Shown here: one piece after another, positions 52,145 to 64,000 of the stretch
Layout: each line of letters begins with the position of its first letter
Position numbering within the stretch: the stretch's first letter is position 1
NCBI RefSeq assembly: GCF_009372235.1
Contig: NZ_ML762921.1
Location: 1-64,000, forward strand
Reading direction: 5' to 3'
Source of the DNA: Dickeya oryzae
GTDB taxonomy: Bacteria; Pseudomonadota; Gammaproteobacteria; Enterobacterales; Enterobacteriaceae
Length of the DNA stretch: 64,000 bases
Made by a program: the position numbers and the translations under genes
The notes under the pieces: model-generated
What the model was told of the DNA's origin: nothing
Database searches by the model: none
Seen by the model: the letters and a program-made list of their open reading frames with translations, nothing else

Positions 52145-53719
52145 ATGTCAGAGAATAAAACAACCGGTGTGGCCGATGATCGGCCGCTTTATATCAAGGT
52201 CCATGAGTCTGACAATGTCGCCATTGTCGTTAACAATAACGGCCTGAAAGCGGGCACCCGATTCAGCTGTGGTCTGGAACTGAAAGAGCATATACCGCAA
52301 GGTCACAAGGTCGCGTTAAGCGATATCGCCCAAGGCGCACCGATCGTTCGTTACGGCGAAATAATCGGTTATGCCCTCAGGGATATCGCCCGTGGCAGTT
52401 GGATAGACGAATCGCTGGTGGAATTGCCCAATGCCCCCGCACTGGAAACACTGCCGCTGGCAACCCGGGTTCCCCCTGCGTTACCACCACTGGAGGGTTT
52501 TACCTTCCAGGGCTACCGTAATCCGGACGGTAGCGTCGGTACCAAGAACCTGCTTGGGATTACCACCAGTGTTCACTGCGTCGCCGGTGTGGTGGATTAT
52601 GTCGTCAATCTGATAGAACGCGATTTGCTGCCCCGCTACCCTAACGTCGACGGCGTGGTGGCGTTGAACCACCTGTACGGCTGCGGTGTGGCGATCAATG
52701 CCCCGGCAGCAGTAGTCCCCATTCGTACTATCCATAATCTGGCGTTAAACCCGAATTTCGGCGGCGAAGTGCTGGTGGTTGGGCTGGGCTGCGAAAAACT
52801 ACAGCCGGAACGACTGCTGCAAGGCACGCCAGATGTGCAGGCCATTTCGCTCGATGAAACCAGTATTGTGCGATTGCAGGATGAACACCATGTCGGTTTC
52901 AAATCGATGGTGGACGATATCCTGTCCATGGCGGATAAGCACCTGCAACAACTCAATCGCCGTCAGCGTGAGACGGTGCCAGCCTCGGAGCTGGTCGTCG
53001 GTATGCAGTGCGGCGGTAGCGATGCGTTTTCCGGCGTGACCGCCAATCCAGCGGTAGGGTTCGCCTCTGATCTGCTGGTGCGCTGCGGTGCTACGGTCAT
53101 GTTTTCCGAAGTCACCGAAGTCCGCGACGCTATCCATCTGCTTACGCCACGAGCCATCAACGAAGAAGTGGGTAAACGACTGCTGGAAGAAATGGCCTGG
53201 TATGACGATTACCTCGATAGCGGTAAAACCGACCGCAGCGCTAACCCGTCCCCCGGCAACAAGAAAGGCGGCCTGGCCAATGTGGTGGAAAAAGCGCTGG
53301 GCTCTATCGCTAAATCCGGCACCAGTGCGATTGTAGAAGTGCTGTCACCAGGCCAACGCCCGACTAAACGCGGCCTGATTTATGCTGCCACACCCGCCAG
53401 CGACTTCGTCTGTGGTACGCAGCAACTCGCTTCCGGTATCACAGTGCAGGTCTTTACTACCGGGCGTGGCACGCCTTACGGGCTCAAAGCCGTGCCGGTT
53501 ATCAAGATGGCGACCCGCTCAGCGCTGGCAGAGCGCTGGCATGACCTGATGGATATCAACGCTGGCACCATCGCGACTGGCGAGGCTACCATCGAGGATG
53601 TGGGCTGGCAGTTGTTCCACTTTATTTTAGATATTGCCAGCGGCAGGAAAAAAACCTGGTCTGATCAATGGGGCCTGCATAACGCCCTGTCAGTGTTTAA
53701 CCCGGCACCGGTTACCTGA
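52145..53719 (+). CDS. garD: galactarate dehydratase
   Basis: Iron-dependent dehydration of meso-galactarate to 5-keto-4-deoxyglucarate. The 524-residue UxaA-family protein has an N-terminal SAF domain (about 15-95) and the core with [60 protein letters not shown] and [16 protein letters not shown]. The ATG at 52145 behind AAGG is chosen; an ATG five codons earlier lacks a better ribosome site. Divergent from the gud-gar operon, whose GarL uses its product. Confidence 0.96.
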   Translation: MSENKTTGVADDRPLYIKVHESDNVAIVVNNNGLKAGTRFSCGLELKEHIPQGHKVALSDIAQGAPIVRYGEIIGYALRDIARGSWIDESLVELPNAPALETLPLATRVPPALPPLEGFTFQGYRNPDGSVGTKNLLGITTSVHCVAGVVDYVVNLIERDLLPRYPNVDGVVALNHLYGCGVAINAPAAVVPIRTIHNLALNPNFGGEVLVVGLGCEKLQPERLLQGTPDVQAISLDETSIVRLQDEHHVGFKSMVDDILSMADKHLQQLNRRQRETVPASELVVGMQCGGSDAFSGVTANPAVGFASDLLVRCGATVMFSEVTEVRDAIHLLTPRAINEEVGKRLLEEMAWYDDYLDSGKTDRSANPSPGNKKGGLANVVEKALGSIAKSGTSAIVEVLSPGQRPTKRGLIYAATPASDFVCGTQQLASGITVQVFTTGRGTPYGLKAVPVIKMATRSALAERWHDLMDINAGTIATGEATIEDVGWQLFHFILDIASGRKKTWSDQWGLHNALSVFNPAPVT

Positions 53720-53744
53720 TACGCGCCGTCATACCATTAATGCC

Positions 53745-53780
53745 CATTCCCCCCGGTACCTCATCCGGGGGGAATGTTTT
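53745..53780 (+). terminator. garD terminator
   Basis: A 12-bp perfect stem CATTCCCCCCGG / CCGGGGGGAATG with an 8-base loop is followed by TTTT, 25 bp after the garD stop. Confidence 0.92.
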
Positions 53781-54362
53781 CAACACACCGGCAGTGAGCA
53801 GCACCCTGAAATTAATTTAATGTGTCAATTACGTGAATTATTCTCGAAAGAAAATAACGCCACATATTTTCCCCTGGCCCACCATCAATACCCCTAAATA
53901 AGTAATGCAATCTCACTCCATTTCAGGAGGACTGTTTTCGTGACTCATGTTAATAAAACGTTTTTATTGTGATGTCATCTTTAAGAAAAAATCGAACAAC
54001 ATTTAATAAACACAAAGAAGATAAAAAAAGTGCTGTTCAAAAAATGATTTCATTGACAACACAAAGACCCAAAGCATAAATTCCTCCCTACAAAAAAAGG
54101 AATAATTTTACTTAGGGATGCTTTCTCGTTTAAAGCGCCCTTTTTTTCGTACCCTCTAACCATTTTCAAAAACAAAAATGATGATCTTACACACCGTTAA
54201 TGATCTCTCCTGACGGGTGCCCTGTTGCAGCCAGACAACACGCGGACTGCACCAAAAGGCCCGAAAGGCAGGTTTTCAACCGGTGTGATTAATCAGGCCA
54301 CACTCACACGTTGGCTCTTTATTTTCATGACATATTACTGACACACAGCATCGGGGTTTCCA
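53781..54362. other. AT-rich intergenic region before the aer-like gene
   Basis: About 580 bp without a supported gene. The part from about 53930 to 54130 is far richer in A and T than the flanks and contains the near-palindrome AATAAAACGTTTTTATT (53952-53968). It presumably holds the aer-like promoter; no sigma-28 motif was found in it. Low GC suggests an H-NS-bound or horizontally acquired stretch. Confidence 0.5.
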
Positions 54363-55898
54363 ATGAGGGTTAATACACCTATTACACAACAGGAACACCT
54401 GTTGGATGACGACACAACATTAATGTCGACCACGGATGTTAAAAGCCACATCACTTACGCCAATTCCGCATTTATACGTATAAGCGGATTTGATGAAGAT
54501 GAACTCATGGGGGCGCCGCACAATATTGTTCGTCATCCTGATATGCCCGTCGAAGCCTTTGCGGACATGTGGTACACCCTGCAACAAGGTGACAGTTGGA
54601 CCGGGCTGGTAAAAAACCGTCGCAAAAACGGCGATCATTACTGGGTACGAGCTAATGTCACACCGGTTTATCATAACAACCACCTGACGGGCTATATTTC
54701 GGTTCGCAATACTCCCAAAGCAGCAGAAATTCAGGCGGCAGAACCGTTGTATGAAGCGGTACAAAATAAGCAAGCCCGCCACCTTCGTTTTTATAAAGGA
54801 CTGGTAGTTCGTACCGGACTATTCTCTGTATTGTCATTATTCCAGCGCTTATCGGTACGCGGGCGATTACGGCTGGCGGTATTGTTCGGCGGCCTGGTGC
54901 CACTGGCTCTCACCCTACTGGGCGTCGGCACGGGCGTGTCTATTGCCGCGACACTCCTGCTCATGGTGGTGCTGGACTACTTTTTGCAACAACAAATCGC
55001 TCGCCCACTGCGTTTGATCCTGCGTCAGGCGCAGCAGGTAGTGTCTGGCCGCCGGGCGGATAGCATCCATCTCAACCGGGTAGACGAGATCGGGCTATTG
55101 CTGCGGGTTGTCAACCAGTTTGGGTTGAACCTGCATTCGCTGGTCAACGATGTCAGTACACAGGTTTCTGGCATTAACGACATCAGCCAGCAACTGGCCG
55201 ACAGCAACAGCAACCTGAGCGTACGCACCGAAGAGACCGCCGCCAATCTGCAACAGACCGCCGCCGCTATCGAGCAAATTACGGTAGCGGTGCAGCAAAG
55301 CGCAGATACCGCCACACAAGCGACGCAGATGGCGCAAAACGCCAGTCACTCTGCCCGCAAAGGTGGCGACATCATGGCGGAAACCGTCAGCATGATGGAG
55401 TCGATTTCCAACGCCAGCCGCAAGATTGTCGATATTATCGGCGTCATCGACAGCATCGCGTTTCAGACAAATATTCTGGCGCTGAATGCGGCAGTAGAAG
55501 CAGCACGAGCGGGCGTAGAAGGGCGCGGTTTTGCCGTTGTAGCCGCGGAAGTGCGCAATCTGGCACAACATTCCGCTTCCGCCGCTCGCGAAATCAAGGC
55601 GTTGATCGACGCTAATATGGCGAGTGTTGAAACCGGCAGCGCACTGGTGGATAACGCCGGTCAACATATTCACGACATCATTCATGACGTGCAGCAGGTT
55701 GCCGCGATGATTAGCGAAATCAGCAATGCCACCCGGGAGCAGACCGAGGCGTTGTCGCTTATCAACGGCTCTATCGCCCAAATTGAACAGATGACTGTCG
55801 GCAATACCGGCATGGTCGATCAATCCGCTGAATTCTCCGCCAACCTCAGCAAACAGGCGCTGCGATTAACCGATGCCATTAACGTCTACGGGAAATGA
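54363..55898 (+). CDS. Aer-type methyl-accepting chemotaxis protein
   Basis: Energy/redox taxis receptor. The 511 residues begin with a PAS domain (about 10-125) resembling that of Aer, including SHITYANSAFIRISGFDEDELMGAPHNIVRHPDMP and NGDHYWVRANVTPVY. A hydrophobic region at about 165-205 forms the membrane anchor without a periplasmic domain, followed by a HAMP-like segment. The C-terminal signalling domain carries the MCP hairpin IDSIAFQTNILALNAAVEAARAG near residue 362. No C-terminal CheR-binding pentapeptide is seen. The start lacks a strong ribosome site. Confidence 0.93.
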   Translation: MRVNTPITQQEHLLDDDTTLMSTTDVKSHITYANSAFIRISGFDEDELMGAPHNIVRHPDMPVEAFADMWYTLQQGDSWTGLVKNRRKNGDHYWVRANVTPVYHNNHLTGYISVRNTPKAAEIQAAEPLYEAVQNKQARHLRFYKGLVVRTGLFSVLSLFQRLSVRGRLRLAVLFGGLVPLALTLLGVGTGVSIAATLLLMVVLDYFLQQQIARPLRLILRQAQQVVSGRRADSIHLNRVDEIGLLLRVVNQFGLNLHSLVNDVSTQVSGINDISQQLADSNSNLSVRTEETAANLQQTAAAIEQITVAVQQSADTATQATQMAQNASHSARKGGDIMAETVSMMESISNASRKIVDIIGVIDSIAFQTNILALNAAVEAARAGVEGRGFAVVAAEVRNLAQHSASAAREIKALIDANMASVETGSALVDNAGQHIHDIIHDVQQVAAMISEISNATREQTEALSLINGSIAQIEQMTVGNTGMVDQSAEFSANLSKQALRLTDAINVYGK

Positions 55899-55997
55899 TG
55901 TCAGGTATACAGACACAATTCTTTACCTATCATCACGCTCAAAGAGTAGCCAGGTATCACGTTTTGGTTAATAATCACTCATAAGATCGCACCAGGT

Positions 55998-56005
55998 GCC
56001 GATAA
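55998..56005 (+). promoter_or_regulatory. sigma-28 -10 element before first FlxA-like gene
   Basis: A perfect FliA -10 GCCGATAA lies 51 bp before the ATG. The expected -35 is poorly conserved (TCATAAGA at the standard distance), so the site is weaker than the one before the second gene. Confidence 0.5.
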
Positions 56006-56056
56006 CAGAAATAGCAGGGACAGTCCCCTGCCAAGACGACCCAATCAGGAGGATGT

Positions 56057-56389
56057 ATGCTGAGTCCAATTACCAGCTCTGCGTTTGCAGTGATGCCGGT
56101 GCCAGCATCCACCAGCGTCGAAACCAATACGGAACAAAAGGTTTCCGATCGCAACTTGCAAAGTCTGAAAGCTACTGAAACATCAGGTGAAAGCACCAAG
56201 AAGCAGCAGGAAACCACGATTAACGGGCAACAACAGTCGATGCAGGCTCAGATCGTTGTGATGCAAGGGCAGATCGCACAGTTGCAAAACCAGCAGGTTC
56301 AACAGCCGCAGGAAAGCAAACCGATGGTGCGGCCGGTTGAAGGGGTTAACCGCCCTTCTGCCGAACACGCTATCGACATCTATATCTGA
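56057..56389 (+). CDS. FlxA-like small protein 1
   Basis: A 110-residue polar protein of unknown function. Residues about 50-85 form a Gln-rich coiled coil (QSMQAQIVVMQGQIAQLQNQQ), as in E. coli FlxA, a FliA-regulated protein. The C-terminus EGVNRPSAEHAIDIYI is shared in form with the second FlxA-like protein. No signal peptide or membrane segment. It has a good ribosome site AGGAGG and its own terminator, and follows the chemoreceptor gene. Confidence 0.8.
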   Translation: MLSPITSSAFAVMPVPASTSVETNTEQKVSDRNLQSLKATETSGESTKKQQETTINGQQQSMQAQIVVMQGQIAQLQNQQVQQPQESKPMVRPVEGVNRPSAEHAIDIYI

Positions 56390-56418
56390 TTCGGTCTGTC
56401 AGACATACGGCCTACCCG

Positions 56419-56444
56419 AGCCCGCTGCCACCCAGCGGGCTTTT
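56419..56444 (+). terminator. terminator after FlxA-like gene 1
   Basis: A 9-bp perfect stem AGCCCGCTG / CAGCGGGCT with a 5-base loop is followed by TTT. Confidence 0.85.
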
Positions 56445-56651
56445 GCGTTTTAAGGCCGGGGAGACAACGGCAACACTGTAGTCAGCGAGGTTTTCGCCAG
56501 ATTCGGTAGAAAGAAGTCGTTGATGTATGGCAATCATTGTTGTATGAGCAATCTTTAACCGGTAGCAGCGCATTTCACTGAAGGTGCGCGATAACAACCG
56601 CTATTATGCCGGTATATTTGTATATACTTCGTCAGGAAATCGAAAATCCGA

Positions 56652-56679
56652 TAAGGCTATCGCGGTGCAATGCCGATAA
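56652..56679 (+). promoter_or_regulatory. sigma-28 promoter before second FlxA-like gene
   Basis: TAAGGCTA (56652-56659), 12 bp, then a perfect FliA -10 GCCGATAA (56672-56679), compared with the consensus TAAAGTTT-11-GCCGATAA. The ATG is 36 bp downstream, behind AGGAGG. Confidence 0.7.
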
Positions 56680-56715
56680 CGGTATAGCCGCTATGGCTAT
56701 GTTCAGGAGGAATTT

Positions 56716-57075
56716 ATGGCAGGTTCTATCGGCTCAGCAACATCAGCCGTTTCTGCGTCATCAGGCAGCAGTAGCGCCAGTGTTGATCAGCAGATTTCCC
56801 AGTTAAACAAGGAAATTCAATCGCTGACTAAGCAAGCGACCCAGCTGACTCAACAGGCGACAGAAGCAAAGACGGATGAAGAGCGCCAGCAGCTTGAGCA
56901 ACAGCAAAAGATGATTCAGGCGCAAATCCAACAGATTCAGGCACAAATCCAGCAGTTGCAGCAGCAGAAAACACAACAGGCTCAGCAGTCAGCCGCCTCT
57001 GCAATGCAGTCGGCTACACCGAAAGAAGGCGTTAACATGCCGACGGATGAAAACAGCGTTAATATTTACATCTAA
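56716..57075 (+). CDS. FlxA-like small protein 2
   Basis: A 119-residue polar protein. After a Ser-rich N-terminus (1-24), residues about 25-90 are an almost uninterrupted Gln-rich coiled coil with the repeated pattern IQAQIQQ. The tail KEGVNMPTDENSVNIYI mirrors that of FlxA-like protein 1. Predicted to be cytoplasmic or exported by a non-Sec route; function unknown. The upstream sigma-28 promoter ties it to flagellar class III genes. Confidence 0.83.
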   Translation: MAGSIGSATSAVSASSGSSSASVDQQISQLNKEIQSLTKQATQLTQQATEAKTDEERQQLEQQQKMIQAQIQQIQAQIQQLQQQKTQQAQQSAASAMQSATPKEGVNMPTDENSVNIYI

Positions 57076-57109
57076 TCTTTTCGCTGTCTGAATATTGTCT
57101 GGTATGAAT

Positions 57110-57148
57110 AAAAGCATCATGTATCCTGATGATTCATGATGCTTTTTT
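57110..57148 (+). terminator. terminator after FlxA-like gene 2
   Basis: A 12-bp perfect stem AAAAGCATCATG / CATGATGCTTTT with a 13-base loop is followed by further T residues. Confidence 0.9.
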
Positions 57149-57214
57149 ATTTGCTAAAAAGGGTGTCGGCACCGGCGAATTACCAGCGCCATCAATACCT
57201 GTCAGGTTACTGTA

Positions 57215-57436
57215 TCAGGGTGAGGGGCGGCGCAAAGGCTTAATCAGCCCCTGCAATCCTTCTATCTTGATAGCAAGGGTAATCTGCATCAATTCCCCCA
57301 GACGCCCGGCAGGGAATTCGCCCTTGCGGGCGAACCATAAGAGGTATTCTTCAGGTAAATCGACCAGCATACGTCCTTTATATTTGCCAAACGGCATCGG
57401 TGTAGTGGCAATTGCCAGCAGATCCTCTTTTTCCAT
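57215..57436 (-). CDS. ypeB: DUF3820 family protein YpeB
   Basis: A 73-residue protein with the family core MPFGKYKGRMLVDLPEEYLLWFARKGEFPAGRLGELMQ. It matches E. coli YpeB, encoded right after ligA there too. The Pfam family includes a quorum-sensing-regulated virulence factor in Pseudomonas; the role in enterobacteria is unknown. It starts 6 bp after the ligA stop. Confidence 0.9.
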   Translation of the reverse strand: MEKEDLLAIATTPMPFGKYKGRMLVDLPEEYLLWFARKGEFPAGRLGELMQITLAIKIEGLQGLIKPLRRPSP

Positions 57437-57442
57437 ATGAAC

Positions 57443-60933
<3,491 letters not shown>

Positions 60934-61047
60934 TCCCTGGCTCCAAAAACAGGTTCATTTTAACGCGCGCTATACTACCACAACTACCACTCTCAGCTAT
61001 CACACTCACCGGGTAGCCACCGCCCTGACGGGCGTTTTGCACGCGCC

Positions 61048-63900
61048 TTACTCCAGCCACGTTTTCCAGCTCTGCAACACCTGCTGCCGTTCGGCGGTGA
61101 AACTATCCTGTCCGACCCGACTGGGTAACTCCTGCAACGCCAGATGATGGATTTCATCACGCAGGGTGATGTAAGCCAGTCGCAGCGCCTCAGCTTCAGC
61201 CTCTTCCATCACGCCGTGGCGAGCCAGCAATTCCAGAATGCGCACGTTGTCAGACCAACGCGTTAATCGCGGCTCCTGTGCTGCATAGCGCAACACCAGA
61301 TACTGCGCGATAAATTCGATATCGGTAATCCCGCCAGCGTCCGCTTTAATATCGAACCCCATGTCCTTACTGGCGTGATGCTGACGCATCTTTTCGCGCA
61401 TTTCCCGTACTTCGGTGCGCAAAGCGTCGCCGTCACGCTCACGACATAAAATACGCTGGCGGATCTGTTCGAACTGCTGCTGTATGGCAGGCTCGCCATA
61501 CACAACCCGGGCGCGGACCAGAGCCTGATGCTCCCAGGTCCAGGCTTCGTTACACTGATAGTCTTCAAACGCCGCCACGGTACTCACCAGCATGCCCGCT
61601 GCCCCCGAAGGCCTTAAACGCGCATCCACCTCGTACAAAATGCCGGACGAGGTACGGGTACTAAAGAGATGCATCACGCGCTGGGCCAGGCGCAGGTAGA
61701 ACTGGCGGCCATCAATACTGCGCTCACCGTCGGTCATCACGTTATCGGGGCAATCGATCAGAAACACCAGGTCCAGATCCGAACTGTAGCCCAGTTCCCA
61801 GCCCCCCAACTTGCCATACCCTACAACCGCGAAGCCTCGCCCGGATTCAGCATGCAAATGGGTCGGCTGGCCGTAACGCGTTGTCATCTGGCTCCACGCC
61901 TGCTGCACGACCGCCGCGATGATGGCCTCCGCCAGATAGGTTAAGTGATCACTCACTTTCATGACCGGCAATGCACCGACGATATCGGCAGCAGCAATAC
62001 GCAAATGCTGTGCTTGTTTGAACTGACGCAGGGCTTCCAGTTGCTGCTCCTCATCGTCTGTCGGTACGCGCATCAGGTATTGACGCAGTTCATCGGCGTA
62101 AGCATCCAGGGCGATGGGTTGATACAGACTGGCGGGGTCGAGCAGTTCATCCAGCAGCAACGGATAGCGTGCCAGTTGGCTTGCTATCATCGGCGATACA
62201 GCACACAGCCGGATCAACTGCGTTAATGCCGCACGTGATTCCAGCAACAGCTCCAGATAGGTCGTACGGGTGACAATCCCCAGCAACAACGGCGTCAGGC
62301 GCGCTACGATAACATCAGCATTGGCATGACCGCAGGCCTGCGCCAACAACGCGGGCATCAGTTGATCCAACACGTCACGACCACGGGGCCCGATCGTACG
62401 GCGAGATAAATCGGCACGAAAATCCGCCACCCGAATCAGTAAACGCTCACCTACTTCGGCAGTCAGTTGCGGTGACAACACCGACAGTTCTGCACTCTCC
62501 AGACCATCCTGCCACAAACTGCTGTAATGACTGTGTTCCGGGGTTTCGCTGCCATCAGGCGCGTCATCACCAATCAATTCATGGAACACCGCACGTACCA
62601 CCTGCATCTGCTGATGTAAGTGTTCACTCAGTTGCTGCCAGTTGTCACAACGCATCCCCCATGCTAGCCGCGCCTGATTCAGCGCGTCTTCCGGCAAGGT
62701 TTGTGTTTGCTCATCGGCGATCGATTGCAGCAGGTTCTCCAGCCGCCTTAAAAACAGATAAGCCTCGCGCAACCGGGTCGCCTGCTCCGGGGTCAATAAC
62801 CCTAGTGCGCCCACTTGCTCCAGCGTCGGTAACAGAGATCGCCCTTGCAAAATAGGTTCACGGCCACCCCGAATCAACTGGAATACCTGGGTGATGAATT
62901 CCACTTCACGGATGCCGCCCGCCCCCAGCTTGATGTTGTTACGCAAATCACGCCGGCGCACTTCGCGGGCGATCATGCTCTTCATGTTGCGTAGCGACTG
63001 GATCACACTGAAATCGATATAACGGCGGAACACAAACGGCCGTAACAGACGGATCAATTCCTGACTGTAATGGTCATCATCGCCGCCCATCAGCCGGGCT
63101 TTGACCATCGCATAACGTTCCCAGTCACGCCCTTGTTCCTGATAGTAATCTTCCAGCGCGGCAAAGCTCATCACCAGCGGGCCGCTGTCACCAAACGGCC
63201 GCAGACGCATATCAACGCGATACACAAACCCGTCTACCGTCGGCTGGTCCAGCGCTTTAATCAACCGTTGTCCAAGACGGGTAAAAAACTGGGCGTTATC
63301 CAGTTCACGACGCCCGCCCTGAGTCTGGCCATTTTCGGGATACGCGAAAATCAGGTCGATATCCGAAGAAAAATTAAGCTCACCGCCCCCCAGTTTCCCC
63401 ATCCCTAAAATCAACAACGGTTGCGGTTCGCCCTCCGCATTGCATGGCGTCCCCCACTCACGGCAACAGGCGTCATACAGCCACTGTCGGGCGGCAACGA
63501 TCAATGCCTCTGCCAGTACACTCAATTGTTGCAATGTCTCGTCCGTGGTACTGAGTTGTAGCCATTGCCCCCAGGCAATGCGCGTCAACATACGACGCCT
63601 GAACAGACGCAGCGCCTTCATTAACGTCGCCTCGTCCGTGACATCGCCCAGCGCTTGCGACAACCACTGCGCATAGTGCTGCCACTCCTGCGCTTGAGGG
63701 GGTTGCCGGGTTATCTCCTCTCGCCAGTCCGGGTAACGTGCCAGCGACTCACTGACAAACTCGCTACAGGCCAGCACTGCCGCCGCACTGTCGTCGGCTA
63801 TCGGCGTGGGAGCGGCACTCAACGCACGCTCCACCTCGTGGCGAGCCTGTTCAGTCAAGGATGCAGAGAGCGGAAATAGTGATGCGGGACGACAGGTCAT
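61048..63900 (-). CDS. glnE: glutamine synthetase adenylyltransferase/deadenylase
   Basis: Adds and removes AMP on glutamine synthetase according to nitrogen status, under control of PII. The 950 residues contain two nucleotidyltransferase domains. The N-terminal deadenylase has [26 protein letters not shown] and the C-terminal adenylyltransferase has [25 protein letters not shown], each with the catalytic D-x-D. They are joined by a helical linker. Order glnE-hldE as in E. coli. Confidence 0.98.
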   Translation of the reverse strand: MTCRPASLFPLSASLTEQARHEVERALSAAPTPIADDSAAAVLACSEFVSESLARYPDWREEITRQPPQAQEWQHYAQWLSQALGDVTDEATLMKALRLFRRRMLTRIAWGQWLQLSTTDETLQQLSVLAEALIVAARQWLYDACCREWGTPCNAEGEPQPLLILGMGKLGGGELNFSSDIDLIFAYPENGQTQGGRRELDNAQFFTRLGQRLIKALDQPTVDGFVYRVDMRLRPFGDSGPLVMSFAALEDYYQEQGRDWERYAMVKARLMGGDDDHYSQELIRLLRPFVFRRYIDFSVIQSLRNMKSMIAREVRRRDLRNNIKLGAGGIREVEFITQVFQLIRGGREPILQGRSLLPTLEQVGALGLLTPEQATRLREAYLFLRRLENLLQSIADEQTQTLPEDALNQARLAWGMRCDNWQQLSEHLHQQMQVVRAVFHELIGDDAPDGSETPEHSHYSSLWQDGLESAELSVLSPQLTAEVGERLLIRVADFRADLSRRTIGPRGRDVLDQLMPALLAQACGHANADVIVARLTPLLLGIVTRTTYLELLLESRAALTQLIRLCAVSPMIASQLARYPLLLDELLDPASLYQPIALDAYADELRQYLMRVPTDDEEQQLEALRQFKQAQHLRIAAADIVGALPVMKVSDHLTYLAEAIIAAVVQQAWSQMTTRYGQPTHLHAESGRGFAVVGYGKLGGWELGYSSDLDLVFLIDCPDNVMTDGERSIDGRQFYLRLAQRVMHLFSTRTSSGILYEVDARLRPSGAAGMLVSTVAAFEDYQCNEAWTWEHQALVRARVVYGEPAIQQQFEQIRQRILCRERDGDALRTEVREMREKMRQHHASKDMGFDIKADAGGITDIEFIAQYLVLRYAAQEPRLTRWSDNVRILELLARHGVMEEAEAEALRLAYITLRDEIHHLALQELPSRVGQDSFTAERQQVLQSWKTWLE

Positions 63901-63926
63901 GGCGATATCCTTGCACAGCTGCCCCG

Positions 63927-64000
63927 TCAGGCAGCCTCAATACGGGGTAAACCGGGGCGGTGGCTCCAGAACCAGCGCGCCCCGAATGGCGATAGTCTGG
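63927..64000 (-). CDS. ygiF: possible 3' end of ygiF (partial)
   Basis: The minus-strand frame entering from the right edge encodes the last 23 residues, ending [18 protein letters not shown]-stop, 26 bp before the glnE start. In E. coli the triphosphatase gene ygiF directly precedes glnE on the same strand. Another frame stopping at 63937 is also open to the edge, so the reading frame and identity rest mainly on position. Confidence 0.4.
   Translation of the reverse strand, partial: RLSPFGARWFWSHRPGLPRIEAA

Noticed and set aside
61021-61034. Hairpin CGCCC/GGGCG with T tract between glnE and hldE
   Set aside because: The T tract lies on the plus-strand side while both genes are on the minus strand, so it would not terminate their transcript; the short stem may be chance.

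Overview
The window is chromosomal backbone of an enterobacterium of the soft-rot group, most likely Dickeya (Pectobacteriaceae). Nearly every backbone protein reads as a close relative of its E. coli counterpart. The accessory genes point to life on plant cell walls: a rhamnogalacturonate uptake and hydrolysis pair (rhiT-rhiN), a TogB-like oligogalacturonide-type binding protein, a cytoplasmic GH28 enzyme, and a consolidated glucarate/galactarate catabolic cluster. No insertion sequence, integrase, tRNA or CRISPR array was seen.

Layout. 1-347: promoters and leader of an rRNA operon reading leftward out of the window (16S itself lies just outside). 348-6712: gmhB (-), the MetJ-controlled metNIQ methionine importer, rcsF, trmO and proS. 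6807-12881: minus-strand stress/housekeeping operon ftsB-ispD-ispF-truD-pcm-nlpD-rpoS, in which surE, normally between truD and pcm, is missing except for an apparent C-terminal scrap. 13080-22642: ygbE and the sulfate-assimilation genes cysJIH and cysGDNC, all minus strand. 22955-27843: an accessory islet between cysJ and queD, holding a large unrecognised (distantly GH67-like) protein, a TogB-like binding protein and a cytoplasmic GH28. 28077-33268: queD, queE, a secreted metallo-beta-lactamase-fold hydrolase and the rhiTN operon. 33778-44313: eno, pyrG, mazG, relA, rlmD and barA. 44440-53719: gudP-gudX-gudD-garL-garR-garK (-) with divergent garD (+), a complete route from glucarate/galactarate to 2-phosphoglycerate. 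54363-57075: an Aer-type chemoreceptor and two small FlxA-like proteins, each behind a perfect sigma-28 -10 element. 57215-63900: ypeB, ligA, hldE and glnE (-), with the likely 3' end of ygiF at the right edge.

How it fits together. The cys genes carry sulfate to sulfide: CysDN makes APS, CysC makes PAPS, CysH makes sulfite, CysJI makes sulfide, and CysG supplies the siroheme that CysI needs. metNIQ adds methionine import. The pectin side imports rhamnogalacturonate oligomers (RhiT) and cleaves them in the cytoplasm (RhiN, probably the GH28). Galacturonate oxidation products would enter through GudP and be degraded by GudD/GarD, GarL, GarR and GarK. RpoS, RelA, BarA and RcsF are global stress and virulence regulators that happen to be clustered here.

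Gene order differs from E. coli at several joints (proS|rpoS, garD|aer-like, ligA|hldE), so the window joins segments that are far apart on the E. coli map. Short tandem repeats of 17-18 bp recur at three separate places. The most interesting items are the orphan 570-residue protein and its islet, the loss of surE, the GH28 with an altered active-site motif, and the sigma-28-linked FlxA-like pair.
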